This document shows, one piece after another, positions 36,982-45,785 of a stretch of DNA of 64,000 bases. Under the pieces are notes generated by a model. It ran no database searches and had not been told where the DNA came from. It saw only the letters and a list, made by a program, of their open reading frames with translations. The position numbers and the translations under genes are program-made. Every line of letters starts with the position of its first letter. Within the stretch, counting starts at the first letter, position 1. Origin of the DNA: Streptomyces tirandamycinicus (GTDB taxonomy: Bacteria; Actinomycetota; Actinomycetes; Streptomycetales; Streptomycetaceae); assembly GCF_003097515.1 (NCBI RefSeq), contig NZ_CP029188.1:310001-374000 (forward strand). The letters run 5' to 3'.

Positions 36982-38358
36982 GTGCTTCGAGTCGCCGTCG
37001 TCGGATCCGGGCCGAGCGGGGTCTACACCGCTCAGGCCCTCGTCCGGCAGTCCCTCGTGCCGGACGTCCGGGTGGACGTCCTGGACCGGCTTCCGTGCCC
37101 CTACGGGCTGGTTCGGTACGGGGTCGCACCCGACCACGAGAAGATCAAATCCCTGCAGAACACCCTGCGGGCGGTCCTGGAGGACGACCGGATCCGTTTC
37201 GTCGGCCATGTCGAGGTGGGCGCGCACGGCCTGACGCCGGCGGGCCTGCTGCGGCTCTACCACGCGGTCGTCTACTGCGTCGGGGCCGCGAAGGACCGCA
37301 GGCTGGGGGTGCCCGGCGAGGATCTGCCGGGGAGCCACTCGGCCACCGACTTCGTGTCCTGGTACAGCGCCCACCCGGACGCAGCGGGCAGCGGGTTCGC
37401 CCTCGGCGCCCGGTCGGCGGTGGTCATCGGAGTGGGCAATGTCGCCGTCGACGTCACCCGGATCCTGGCGCGCGGCGCCGCGGAGCTGCGGCCGACCGAC
37501 GTACCGCACGACGCGCTCGGCGCCCTGGCCGGCAGCCGGGTGCGCCAGGTGCACATGGTGGGCAGACGCGGCCCGTCCCAGGCGAAGTTCACCACGAAGG
37601 AACTGCGGGAGCTGGGCTCGCTGCCGGACGCCTCCGTCCACGTCGATCCGGCCGACCTCACCCTGGACCCGGGGTTCGCCGACGCGTCGGCGCTGCCGGC
37701 GGTCAACCGGCGCAACCTCGACGTGGTGCGCGGCTGGGCGGCGGCCGGCGAGGACGCCCCGGGCGCGCGGGCTCGAAGCATCCGGCTTCGCTTCTTCCTG
37801 CGCCCGGTGGAGCTGCTCGCGGAGGACGGTCGGGTCGCCGCGGTGCGGTTCGAGCGGACGGTGCCGGACGGCGCGGGCGGGCTGCGCGGTACCGGCGCGT
37901 ACGAGGAGATCGAGGCCCAGCTGGTACTGCGAGCGGTCGGCTATCGCGGAGTGCCCCTGGACGGGCTTCCGTTCGACCCCGCGCGGGGCACGGTGCCGCA
38001 CGAGGCCGGCCGGGTGCTGCGGGACGGTGCGCCGTCCGCGGGCGAGTACGTCGCGGGCTGGATCAAGCGCGGCCCCACCGGGGTGATCGGCACCAACCGG
38101 CCCTGCGCCAAGGAGACGGTGGCGTCGGTCCTCGAGGACGCACCCGCGCTGTCGGCGCGCCCGCTGCCGGACGAACCACTGGACGTGCTCAGGGATACGG
38201 GGCTGCGCCCGGTGGAGTGGCCCGGCTGGCTGGCGATCGAGGAGGCCGAGCGCGCGCTCGGCCGGTCGCTGGGCCGCCGCTCGGTGAAGATCGCCGACTG
38301 GGAGGGGCTGCTGAGCGCGGCCGGTGTCGGTATGGCTCCGCAGCTTCCCGCGGCATAG
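36982..38358 (+). CDS. fprA: Ferredoxin-NADP reductase, adrenodoxin-reductase type
   Basis: This 458-residue FAD- and NADPH-binding enzyme passes electrons between NADPH and ferredoxin, and could serve cytochromes P450. The FAD motif is VAVVGSGPSGVYTAQAL at the N-terminus, followed by DRLPCPYGLVRYGVAPDH, the adrenodoxin-reductase signature. VVIGVGNVAVDVTRIL is the NADPH motif, and GWIKRGPTGVIGTNRPCAKE the C-terminal FAD contact. The GTG at 36982 follows AAGGAG by eight bases. No ferredoxin or P450 gene adjoins. A very long hairpin ends the gene. Confidence 0.93.
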   Translation: MLRVAVVGSGPSGVYTAQALVRQSLVPDVRVDVLDRLPCPYGLVRYGVAPDHEKIKSLQNTLRAVLEDDRIRFVGHVEVGAHGLTPAGLLRLYHAVVYCVGAAKDRRLGVPGEDLPGSHSATDFVSWYSAHPDAAGSGFALGARSAVVIGVGNVAVDVTRILARGAAELRPTDVPHDALGALAGSRVRQVHMVGRRGPSQAKFTTKELRELGSLPDASVHVDPADLTLDPGFADASALPAVNRRNLDVVRGWAAAGEDAPGARARSIRLRFFLRPVELLAEDGRVAAVRFERTVPDGAGGLRGTGAYEEIEAQLVLRAVGYRGVPLDGLPFDPARGTVPHEAGRVLRDGAPSAGEYVAGWIKRGPTGVIGTNRPCAKETVASVLEDAPALSARPLPDEPLDVLRDTGLRPVEWPGWLAIEEAERALGRSLGRRSVKIADWEGLLSAAGVGMAPQLPAA

Positions 38359-38373
38359 CGTCCCCGTGCCCGG

Positions 38374-38421
38374 CTGACCGTGCTTCCCCGTGCCCGGCCG
38401 GGTACGGGGAAGCACGGTCAG
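38374..38421. terminator. 24-bp hairpin between convergent genes
   Basis: The arms 38374-38397 (CTGACCGTGCTTCCCCGTGC-CCGG) and 38398-38421 are complementary except for one position, making an almost continuous 48-base palindrome. It follows the reductase stop by 15 bases and includes the stop codon of the opposing ArsR gene. Confidence 0.9.
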
Positions 38422-38768
38422 TCGGTGCCGTGGCGGGCCGCCTCGGCGGCGGCGGCGGTCAGGACGCCGTCGAGGAGGCCGGGGTACAGCGCGTCCAGAT
38501 CGTCGCGGCGCACCCCGTTCATCTTCGCCGTGCCCCGGTAGACCTGCCGGATCACCCCGCTCTCCCGCAGCACCCGGAAGTGGTGCGTCGACGTGGACTT
38601 GGTCACGGGCAGATCGAAGTACGAGCAGGACAGCTCGGCGTCGGCGGCGGCCAGTTCGCTCACCACCCGCAGTCGCACCGGGTCGGAGAGCGCGTGCAGC
38701 ACACCCGCGAGCCGGATCTCGTCACGCGCGGGGTGGGCGAGTTCGCGGGGGCTTGCGGCGGTGGTCAC
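38418..38768 (-). CDS. ArsR family transcriptional regulator
   Basis: This 116-residue winged-helix regulator carries LAGVLHALSDPVRLRVVSEL, then ELSCSYFDLPVTKSTSTHHF and RVLRESGVIRQVYRGTAKMN, the helix-turn-helix and wing of small ArsR-type proteins. There is no metal-binding CxC pair; the single Cys in LSCSYF is common in the non-metal subgroup. The GTG at 38768 has GGAGCC a few bases upstream. Its stop codon lies within the large hairpin shared with the reductase gene. Targets are unknown; no operon partner follows. Confidence 0.88.
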   Translation of the reverse strand: MTTAASPRELAHPARDEIRLAGVLHALSDPVRLRVVSELAAADAELSCSYFDLPVTKSTSTHHFRVLRESGVIRQVYRGTAKMNGVRRDDLDALYPGLLDGVLTAAAAEAARHGTD

Positions 38769-38862
38769 GGAGGCTCCACTTCGGCTGGGGCTGCCATTGT
38801 ACGAAAGCCGCCGTAGTTGACGGACGGGTTCCGGGCCGCGTGGCACCGCCGGGCCGGTCGGA

Positions 38863-39276
38863 CTACTCGACGACCAGCTCGACGGGGATGTTGCCGCGGG
38901 TGGCCCTGGAGTACGGGCAGACCTGGTGCGCCTGCTCCACCAGCTGCGCGCCGGTGCCACCCTCGAGCGACTCGGGCAGCTCGACCCGCAGGACCACGGC
39001 CAGCCCGAATCCGCCGTCCTCGTCCTTGCCGATACCCACCTCGGCGGTCACCGATATGTCCCCGGTGTCGACCTTCGCCCGGCGGCCGACGAGCCCGAGC
39101 GCGCTCGCGAAGCAGGACGCGTACCCGGCCGCGAAGAGCTGCTCCGGGTTGGTGCCCTCGCCGCTGCCGCCCAGGGCGGCGGGGGCGGCGAGCGGCAGGT
39201 CCAGCCGGCCGTCGGAGCTGACGGCGCGTCCGTCGCGGCCGTTCGCGGTGGCGACGGCGGTGTACAGCGCGTTCAT
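38863..39276 (-). CDS. ohr: Organic hydroperoxide resistance protein Ohr
   Basis: This 137-residue thiol peroxidase reduces organic hydroperoxides to alcohols in the cytoplasm. Both redox cysteines are in place: Cys55 in GYASCFASAL and Cys120 in HQVCPYSRAT. Arg13 or Arg16 near the N-terminus may be the catalytic Arg of the family. I chose the ATG at 39276 (MNALYTAVAT), preceded by AAGGGATGG. It is divergent from the OhrR gene, with an OhrR-type operator between. This is the classical arrangement in S. coelicolor, where peroxide oxidation of OhrR releases repression. Confidence 0.95.
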   Translation of the reverse strand: MNALYTAVATANGRDGRAVSSDGRLDLPLAAPAALGGSGEGTNPEQLFAAGYASCFASALGLVGRRAKVDTGDISVTAEVGIGKDEDGGFGLAVVLRVELPESLEGGTGAQLVEQAHQVCPYSRATRGNIPVELVVE

Positions 39277-39343
39277 GGAAAACCATCCCTTGGTCGTCGG
39301 GGCCGGGCCCGTGCGGCGGGCCGTACCACCCAACTAGAGCACA

Positions 39344-39354
39344 CAATTAAATTG
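39344..39354. promoter_or_regulatory. OhrR-type operator
   Basis: CAATT-A-AATTG is a perfect palindrome within CACACAATTAAATTGCGCAC, close to the known OhrR box TACAATTNAATTGTA. It sits between the divergent ohr and ohrR genes, in an island of AT-rich DNA. A degraded second copy, CAACTCGATTG, follows at 39359-39369. Confidence 0.8.
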
Positions 39355-39394
39355 CGCACAACTCGATTGCTTGCGAGACGGGTACCCTGACCCC

Positions 39395-39910
39395 ATGAAG
39401 ACGACACCCGGCGACCCCACGAGGACGACACCCGGCGCCGCACCGGACGAGGCCCTCCGCCTCGACCGCCAGATCTGCTTCTCGCTGCACGCGGCCTCGC
39501 GGGCCTTCAACGGCGTGTACCGCGCGATCCTGAAGGACCTCGGCCTCACCTACCCCCAGTACCTGGTGATGCTGGTGCTCTGGGAGCACGGCGAGCTGCC
39601 GGTGAAGACGATCGGCGCCCGCCTCCGGCTGGACTCCGGCACCCTGTCCCCCCTGCTCAAGCGCCTGGAGGCGGTCGGCCTCGTGGAGCGCCGGCGCAGC
39701 ACCGCGGACGAGCGGTCGGTCACCGTGCGCCCGACGGCCGAGGGCGCCGCCCTGCGGGAGCAGGCCGGCCTGGTGCCGCGCAGGATCGCCGCGGCCACCG
39801 GACTCTCCCTGGAGGAGATCGGCGACCTGCAGGAGCGCCTGTCGGCGCTGACCGCCAAGCTCGACGCCGCCGACCTGGACCTCGGCCCGCTCGACGGCTG
39901 CGCGGGCTGA
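39395..39910 (+). CDS. ohrR: MarR family peroxide sensor OhrR
   Basis: This 171-residue MarR-fold repressor has the peroxide-sensing cysteine in LDRQICFSLHAASRAF (Cys28), in the position conserved among OhrR proteins. The winged-helix core includes LTYPQYLVMLVLWEHGELPV and LDSGTLSPLLKRLEAVGLVER. The first 16 residues repeat the T-T-P-G motif, encoded by near-identical 21-base copies, and are probably disordered. The ATG at 39395 lies 118 bases from the ohr start. It is expected to repress both genes through the AATT box between them. Confidence 0.93.
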   Translation: MKTTPGDPTRTTPGAAPDEALRLDRQICFSLHAASRAFNGVYRAILKDLGLTYPQYLVMLVLWEHGELPVKTIGARLRLDSGTLSPLLKRLEAVGLVERRRSTADERSVTVRPTAEGAALREQAGLVPRRIAAATGLSLEEIGDLQERLSALTAKLDAADLDLGPLDGCAG

Positions 39911-39988
39911 CCCTCGGCGGGCCTCGCACCCCGGCACCCCCGGCACCGGTCGCACGCCGGTCGCGTACCGGCGCTTGTACGGTCGGCA

Positions 39989-40026
39989 TCGTAGTTTGAC
40001 AATCGCCGTACTACGAAGGGTATCGT
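39989..40026 (+). promoter_or_regulatory. Promoter with overlapping inverted repeat
   Basis: TTGACA at 39996-40001 is a perfect -35 element, with TATCGT at 40021-40026 as a possible -10. Flanking the -35 is the inverted repeat TCGTAGT (39989-39995) / ACTACGA (40010-40016), a likely operator. It drives the flavin oxidoreductase gene at 40102. Confidence 0.6.
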
Positions 40027-40101
40027 ACGAGCGTCAACTTCGACTCGGAGTTCGACCCGGGCTTCGACCCGAGCTTCGACCCGCCGTGAATGGAGCCTGC
40101 C

Positions 40102-41181
40102 GTGAGCGCACTGTTCGAGCCGTACACCCTGCGGTCCGTGACGATCCCGAACCGCGTGTGGATGGCCCCGATGTGCCAGTACAGCGCCGAGGCCACGGGG
40201 CCGGACGCGGGCGTCCCCACCGACTGGCACTTCGCCCACTACGCCGCACGCGCCGCCGGCGGCACCGGACTCATCCTGGTCGAGGCGACCGCGGTCGTCC
40301 CCGAGGGCCGGATCAGCCCGCACGACCTCGGCATCTGGAACGACACCCAGGCCGGCGCCTTCCGCAGGATCACCCGCTTCCTCAAGGACCAGGGCACCGT
40401 CCCCGGCATCCAGATCGCCCACGCCGGCCGCAAGGCCAGCACGGACCGGCCCTGGACCGGCGGCGAGCCGGTGGGTCCCGACGCCCACGGCTGGCAGCCG
40501 GTCGCGCCGAGCCCGGTCCCGTTCGACGAGGGGCACCCGGTACCCGACGAGCTGACCGCCGATCAGATCGCCGAACTGCCCGGCCGGTTCGCCGACGCCG
40601 CACGGCGGGCGCTGGACGCGGGCTTCGAGGTCGTGGAGGTGCACGGCGCGCACGGCTATCTGATCGGCGAGTTCCTCTCGCCGCACAGCAACCACCGCAC
40701 CGACGCCTACGGCGGCTCGTTCGAGAACCGCACCCGGTTCGCGCTGGAGGTCGTCGACGCCGTACGCGCGGTGTGGCCGCAGGAGCTTCCGCTGTTCTTC
40801 CGGATCTCCGCCACCGACTGGCTCGAGGAGAACGGCTGGACCGCCGACGACACCGTGCGCTTCGCCGCGCTGCTGCGGGAACACGGCGTGGACCTGCTCG
40901 ACGTCTCCTCCGGCGGCAACGCGGCGGGGGTGCGCATCCCGGCGGGCCCGGGCTACCAGGTGCCGTTCGCCGCCCGGGTGAGGAACGAGACGGAGCTGCC
41001 GGTGGCGGCGGTCGGCCTGATCACCGACCCGGCGCAGGCCGAGAAGGTCCTCGCCAACGGCGAGGCCGACGCCGTGCTGCTCGGCCGGGAACTGCTGCGC
41101 AGCCCCTCGTGGGCCCGCCGTGCCGCCGGGGAGCTCGGCGGGACGGTCCGGATCCCGGAGCAGTACCACCGCTCGGTCTGA
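40102..41181 (+). CDS. Old Yellow Enzyme family NADH:flavin oxidoreductase
   Basis: This 359-residue FMN enzyme of the YqjM class reduces activated C=C bonds of enals, enones and nitro compounds. Marks include VWMAPMCQYSA with the Cys that tunes FMN, IQIAHAGRKAST, GFEVVEVHGAHGYLIGEFLS with the substrate-binding His pair, and SNHRTDAYGGSFENRTRFALE. The GTG at 40102 has GGAG at 40092-40095; the ATG at 40090 overlaps that site and is less likely. Just upstream, TTCGACCCG is repeated three times (40055-40085) within the leader. An inverted repeat at the promoter suggests inducible control. Confidence 0.92.
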   Translation: MSALFEPYTLRSVTIPNRVWMAPMCQYSAEATGPDAGVPTDWHFAHYAARAAGGTGLILVEATAVVPEGRISPHDLGIWNDTQAGAFRRITRFLKDQGTVPGIQIAHAGRKASTDRPWTGGEPVGPDAHGWQPVAPSPVPFDEGHPVPDELTADQIAELPGRFADAARRALDAGFEVVEVHGAHGYLIGEFLSPHSNHRTDAYGGSFENRTRFALEVVDAVRAVWPQELPLFFRISATDWLEENGWTADDTVRFAALLREHGVDLLDVSSGGNAAGVRIPAGPGYQVPFAARVRNETELPVAAVGLITDPAQAEKVLANGEADAVLLGRELLRSPSWARRAAGELGGTVRIPEQYHRSV

Positions 41182-41397
41182 GCCCGCGCCCCGGGGCGCG
41201 GCCGGACCGGGGACGAAACACACGGGACGGGACGCACAGGGACGGAACGCACCGGGGCCGGACCGCACCGGGCGGACCGCGCCGCAGCCGGGCACGGCCG
41301 GGCCGACCTGCGGGAAGGCCCGCTCCGGGGGCCGCTGTCAGTGGGTGGGTGCAGACTGGCCCCTGTCCGCGACAACGGCGTCCTGGAGGTGTCGTCG

Positions 41398-42486
41398 ATG
41401 ACCGACGTACTGCTGGCAGTAGGCACGCGCAAAGGGCTCTTCCTGGGGCACCGCAGAGACGGCCGATGGGAGCTGGACGGCCCCCACTTCAACGCCCAGG
41501 CCGTGTACTCGGTCGGGATCGACACCCGCCACGGTGCCGTGCCGCGGCTGCTGGTCGGCGGGGACAGCGCGCACTGGGGCCCGTCGGTGTTCCACTCCGA
41601 CGACCTGGGAGCCACCTGGACGGAACCGGCCGCGCCCGCGGTGAAGTTCCCCAAGGACACCGGGGCCTCCCTGGAGCGGGTGTGGCAGCTCCACCCGGCG
41701 GGTCCCGCGGCCCCCGGCGTGGTCTACGCGGGGACGGAGCCGGCGGCGCTGTTCCGCTCGGAGGACGCCGGGGAGACGTTCGAGCTCGTCCGGCCGCTCT
41801 GGGAGCACCCCACCCGCGCGAAGTGGGTGCCGGGCGGCGGCGGAGAGGCCGTGCACACGGTGGTCACCGACCACCGGGACCCCCACCGGGTGACCGTCGC
41901 GGTCTCCGCGGCGGGGGTGTTCCGCACCCTGGACGGAGGCGCCGCCTGGAGCCCGTCCAACGACGGGGTGTCGGCGGTCTTCCTGCCCGACCCGAACCCG
42001 GAGTTCGGCCAGTGCGTCCACAAGATCGCCCAGGACGCCGGCGACCCCGACCGGCTCTACCTCCAGAACCACTGGGGGGTGTACCGGAGCGACGACGGGG
42101 GCGCCACCTGGACGGACATCGGCGAGGGCCTGCCGTCCGACTTCGGCTTCGCCGTCGTCGCCCATCCGCACCGCCCCGGCGTCGCCTACGTCTTCCCCAT
42201 CAACGCGGACGCCGACCGCGTCCCGGCGGGGCGCCGCTGCCGGGTGTACCGGACGGCCGACGCGGGCGCCACCTGGGAGCCGCTGTCACGGGGGCTGCCG
42301 GAGGGCGACCACTACGGCACGGTGCTGCGCGACGCGATGTGCACGGACGGCGCCGACCCCGCCGGGATCTACTTCGGCAACCGCAACGGCGAGCTCTACG
42401 CGAGCGCGGACGACGGCGACAGCTGGCGGCAGCTCGCCTCCCACCTGCCGGATGTGCTCTGTGTCCGGGCCGCCGCGGTCGGTTGA
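41398..42486 (+). CDS. BNR/Asp-box repeat beta-propeller protein
   Basis: This 362-residue cytoplasmic protein has at least four Asp-box repeats: [24 protein letters not shown] and TADAGATW, with a fifth, SADDGDSW, near the end. This is the sialidase-type or VPS10-type beta-propeller architecture. It starts [20 protein letters not shown]; the short leading strand matches a group often annotated as exo-alpha-sialidase or WD40/YVTN-like. There is no signal peptide, and the catalytic Arg triad of true sialidases is not evident, so I doubt glycosidase activity. GGAGG lies about ten bases before the ATG at 41398. Confidence 0.82.
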   Translation: MTDVLLAVGTRKGLFLGHRRDGRWELDGPHFNAQAVYSVGIDTRHGAVPRLLVGGDSAHWGPSVFHSDDLGATWTEPAAPAVKFPKDTGASLERVWQLHPAGPAAPGVVYAGTEPAALFRSEDAGETFELVRPLWEHPTRAKWVPGGGGEAVHTVVTDHRDPHRVTVAVSAAGVFRTLDGGAAWSPSNDGVSAVFLPDPNPEFGQCVHKIAQDAGDPDRLYLQNHWGVYRSDDGGATWTDIGEGLPSDFGFAVVAHPHRPGVAYVFPINADADRVPAGRRCRVYRTADAGATWEPLSRGLPEGDHYGTVLRDAMCTDGADPAGIYFGNRNGELYASADDGDSWRQLASHLPDVLCVRAAAVG

Positions 42487-42520
42487 GGAGGCGCCCCGCG
42501 CGGCCAGTAGAGTGACGCCC

Positions 42521-43198
42521 GTGGCAGCACGACCGTTGAAGGACATCGTCGATTCGGGGTGGGCCGACGCCCTGGAACCCGTGGCCGAACGCATCGCCGC
42601 GATGGGCGACTTCCTCCGCGCGGAGATCGCGGCGGGGAGGACGTACCTGCCGGCGGGCGCGCATGTGCTGCGCGCCTTCCAGCAGCCGTTCGAGGAGGTG
42701 CGCGTACTGATCGTCGGTCAGGACCCCTATCCGACACCCGGGCACGCCGTGGGGCTGAGCTTCTCGGTGGCGGCCGAGGTGCGGCCGCTGCCGGGCAGCC
42801 TGGAGAACGTCTTCCGGGAGATGCACACGGACCTCGGGCTGCCCCGGCCCTCGAACGGCGATCTGACCCCGTGGACCCGGCAGGGCGTGCTGCTGCTCAA
42901 CAGGGCACTGACGACCGCGCCCCGCAAACCGGCCGCCCACCGCGGCAAGGGCTGGGAGGAGGTCACCGAGCAGGCCATCCGCGCCCTCGTCGCCCGCGGC
43001 ACACCGCTGGTGTCCGTCCTGTGGGGGCGCGACGCGCGCAATCTGCGGCCGCTGCTCGGCAACCTCCCGGCGATCGAGTCGGCGCACCCCTCCCCCATGT
43101 CGGCCGACCGGGGCTTCTTCGGCTCCCGGCCGTTCAGCAGGGCGAACGAACTACTCGTCCGCCAGGGCGCGCAGCCGGTGGACTGGCGCCTCCCATGA
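42521..43198 (+). CDS. ung: Uracil-DNA glycosylase
   Basis: This 225-residue family 1 UDG removes uracil from DNA. The catalytic water-activating Asp68 is in [17 protein letters not shown]. The DNA-intercalation loop [13 protein letters not shown] contains His189. The uracil-recognition stretch [10 protein letters not shown] is conserved, with Arg replacing the more usual Thr after LLLN. The start is a GTG at 42521, giving [10 protein letters not shown], as in relatives. It is 34 bases after the propeller gene, and its stop overlaps the kinase start (ATGA), so the three genes are probably one transcript. Confidence 0.95.
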   Translation: MAARPLKDIVDSGWADALEPVAERIAAMGDFLRAEIAAGRTYLPAGAHVLRAFQQPFEEVRVLIVGQDPYPTPGHAVGLSFSVAAEVRPLPGSLENVFREMHTDLGLPRPSNGDLTPWTRQGVLLLNRALTTAPRKPAAHRGKGWEEVTEQAIRALVARGTPLVSVLWGRDARNLRPLLGNLPAIESAHPSPMSADRGFFGSRPFSRANELLVRQGAQPVDWRLP

Positions 43199-44211
43199 CC
43201 GGCGGAGACGCGGGCGGCTGGGTCCTGGGGGCCGACTCCGGGGGCTCCGGTCTGCGGGTGGCGCTCGCCCCCGCCGCCGACCCGTCGTCCGCGCTGAGCG
43301 CCTCGTCCGGGGAGCCGGTCCGCACGGGCGCGTCCGGGATCGAGGCGGCCCATCTGCTGGAGCAGTTGCTGCCGATGGCACGGGAACTGCTGCGGCGGGC
43401 CGGGGTGGCGGTTCCGGTCGCCGCCGCGATCGGGGCCGCGGGGATGGCGACCCTCGGGGACGAGCTGCGGGCCGTGCTGCCCGGGGAACTCGCGCGCGAG
43501 CTGGCTGTGGGGCGGGTGGCGCTCGCCGCCGACGCGGTCACCGCGTACGCGGGGGCACTCGGCCGGCGACCCGGCGCGGTCGTCGCCGCCGGCACCGGGA
43601 TGATCGCGACCGGTACGGATCTGGTGAGCTGGCGCCGTGCCGACGGCTGGGGTCATCTGCTCGGGGACTGCGGGTCGGGCGCCTGGATCGGCCGGGCCGG
43701 GCTGGAGGCGGCGCTTCGGGCACACGACCGGCGCGCCGGGGGTTCCCGGGCGCTGCTGGAGCGGCTGGAGGACGTGTTCGGCCCGGCACCGGCGCTGCCA
43801 GGACTGCTGTACCCGCGGACGGACCGGCCCGCCGTGCTGGCCTCGTTCGCCCCCGAGGTGGCCCGCTGCGCCGCCGACGACCCGGTCGCCGCGCGCATCC
43901 TCGCCGACGCGGCGCAGCACATCGCGGAGGCGGCCGCGGCCGTCTGCCCGGCCCCTTCGGCCGGCGACTGCCAAGTGGCCCTCACCGGCGGGCTGTTCGC
44001 GATGGGGGACCCGCTCCTCGTCCCGCTGCGGGACGCCCTCGCCCGGGAACTCCCCCACGCCAGGCCGGTGTCGGCGGCCGGAGATCCGCTCTCCGGTTCA
44101 CTCGCCCTCGCCGCGGCGCTCGCCGGCGGGACGCCCATGCTGCCCCCGGATCCCCGGCTGCTCGTACTCACAACCACCCTTACCAGCCAGACCGGTACAG
44201 GAAACCGTTAA
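43195..44211 (+). CDS. BadF/BadG/BcrA/BcrD-type sugar kinase (GlcNAc kinase-like)
   Basis: This 338-residue ASKHA-fold protein has phosphate 1 ([15 protein letters not shown]), a phosphate 2 region ([14 protein letters not shown]) and the adenosine motif ([11 protein letters not shown]). [23 protein letters not shown] is the sequence seen in N-acetylglucosamine kinase-like members of the family. The likely role is ATP-dependent phosphorylation of an amino sugar, for example in cell-wall recycling. The ATG at 43195 overlaps the ung stop (ATGA). It differs from benzoyl-CoA reductase activators in lacking the cysteine cluster. Confidence 0.85.
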   Translation: MTGGDAGGWVLGADSGGSGLRVALAPAADPSSALSASSGEPVRTGASGIEAAHLLEQLLPMARELLRRAGVAVPVAAAIGAAGMATLGDELRAVLPGELARELAVGRVALAADAVTAYAGALGRRPGAVVAAGTGMIATGTDLVSWRRADGWGHLLGDCGSGAWIGRAGLEAALRAHDRRAGGSRALLERLEDVFGPAPALPGLLYPRTDRPAVLASFAPEVARCAADDPVAARILADAAQHIAEAAAAVCPAPSAGDCQVALTGGLFAMGDPLLVPLRDALARELPHARPVSAAGDPLSGSLALAAALAGGTPMLPPDPRLLVLTTTLTSQTGTGNR

Positions 44212-44299
44212 CGAACTCATCGGGTAAACACGGACAGACGGTACTCGACCGCCCCCTCCCTGAGCAGGCACGACGACCAAACCAGTAGCATGCGGCGCC

Positions 44300-45220
44300 A
44301 TGAGCTCCCCCACTGGGCCCGCATCCGGCCTGCCCGTACGAATGCCGCGACCCCGCCAGCCCGGGCGGCACCGCCGCCCGGAGCCCGTGGTGGCACCCGA
44401 GGGCGCGCCGACCCTCGTTCTCGCCGTGCCCGGCACCCCGTCCTCCGCGATACGCGGCCTCGCCGAGGAAGTCGTCAGTATCGCCCGTTCCGAGCTGCCC
44501 GGCCTCGAGGCCGCCATCGGTTACGTCGACGGCGACGACGCCGAGTACCCCACGCTGGGGAGCGTGCTGACCGGTTCCGCCGCGCTGCGTGACGAGCGCT
44601 ACGAGCTGGCGAAGGCGGCGGGCCGCGAGGTAGCCGAGCCCGAGGGCCCGGCCTCCGTCGTGGTGCCGCTGCTCGCCGGCCCGGACGGCGCCCTGATCCG
44701 CCGGATCCGCCAGGCCGTGCTGGACAGCCGGGCGACGGCGGAGCTGACGGACGTCCTCGGCCCGCACCCGCTGCTCGCGGAGGCCCTGCACGTGCGGCTG
44801 TCCGAGGCGGGGCTGGCCCGCGCGGACCGGGCCCGGCTGTTCACGGTCGCCACCGCCGCCGACGGAATCGTCCTGGCCACGGTGGGCGGCGAGGAGGCGG
44901 TGCAGGCCGCCGGCATCACCGGAATGCTGCTGGCGGCCCGGCTCGCCGTCCCGGTCATGGCGGCCGCACTGGACCAGGACGGCGAGATCGCGGCGATGGC
45001 GGAGGAACTGCGCGCCTCCGGCTCCTCCCAGCTCGCGCTCGCGCCCTACCTGGTCGGCCCGGAGCTGCCCGAGGGCCTGCTCGAGGCCGCCGCGGCCGAG
45101 GCGGGCTGCCCCGCCGCCGAACCGCTGGGCGCCTATCCCGCGATCGGCAAGCTGGTGCTGTCGCAGTACACGACCGCACTGGGGATCGCGCCCCAGCCGC
45201 AGGGCGCCCAGTCGCGCTGA
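44300..45220 (+). CDS. CbiX/sirohydrochlorin chelatase-like protein, probably non-chelating
   Basis: This 306-residue protein has two halves, each with the CbiX-like chelatase fold. The usual metal-binding histidine of CbiX lies in a HGS motif at the end of the first strand (LVAHGSRDP). Here the same place reads LVLAVPGTPSSAIRGLAEEV, with no His. The second-half equivalent is likewise missing. I therefore expect loss of cobalt/iron chelatase activity. It is a familiar stand-alone gene in Streptomyces. A 34-residue Pro/Arg-rich leader precedes the domain. A good terminator follows. Confidence 0.75.
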   Translation: MSSPTGPASGLPVRMPRPRQPGRHRRPEPVVAPEGAPTLVLAVPGTPSSAIRGLAEEVVSIARSELPGLEAAIGYVDGDDAEYPTLGSVLTGSAALRDERYELAKAAGREVAEPEGPASVVVPLLAGPDGALIRRIRQAVLDSRATAELTDVLGPHPLLAEALHVRLSEAGLARADRARLFTVATAADGIVLATVGGEEAVQAAGITGMLLAARLAVPVMAAALDQDGEIAAMAEELRASGSSQLALAPYLVGPELPEGLLEAAAAEAGCPAAEPLGAYPAIGKLVLSQYTTALGIAPQPQGAQSR

Positions 45221-45246
45221 CGGCCGCCGCTCCGCAGGGACGGGAG

Positions 45247-45285
45247 GGCCCGCGCCGGAACCCGAGGGGCCCGGCGCGGGCCTTT
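45247..45285 (+). terminator. Intrinsic terminator with T-run
   Basis: GGCCCGCGCCGG (45247-45258) and CCGGCGCGGGCC (45271-45282) form a perfect 12-bp stem with a 12-base loop, followed by TTT. It ends the CbiX-like gene 27 bases after its stop. Confidence 0.85.
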
Positions 45286-45785
45286 CGGGTCCCGGCGCAC
45301 GTGCGGAGACCGGTCCGCACGGAGCCCCGACCGCCGGTCCACCGGGCACCGGGTGTGGCGCGGGTCCGGCACCGGACGTACCGGACGTACCGGACGCGCA
45401 GGCGACGGCCGGGTACGGCGCGGGCCCGCGTACGGCCGGCGACGGTCCCCCTGGACGCGGTGCCCGTCAGTGCCCGGCCGGCGGGTCGGAGCCGGGCGCG
45501 GCGTCGCCCCGGCCCGCACGCCGGGACGGGACGGCCCCGCGGCCCCACGGCCGACGGACGCACCGCCTGGCGGACGCACGGCCCGACGGACGCACCTGGT
45601 CCGCTCGCGCTGCTTCGGGGCACTCGCTGCCGCCACGACCCTCCCGACCCTCCCGAGCCTCCCGCCCTCGGCCCGTGCCCCGCGCCCGGCCGGCGGTGCC
45701 CGAAGGCCCGGACCCGGGCGGGGCGCGCGGACCGTCCGCCCGCGTCGCCGTTTGCCGCCCGCCGCCCGCCCGCGCCGCCGCCCGG
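45286..45785. other. 500-bp gap downstream of nitric oxide synthase gene
   Basis: This lies between two convergent genes and needs no promoter. It contains degenerate repeats of CCGGACGTA near 45374-45396 and mostly C/G-rich sequence. No open frame has convincing coding character. I see no RNA gene. Confidence 0.5.
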
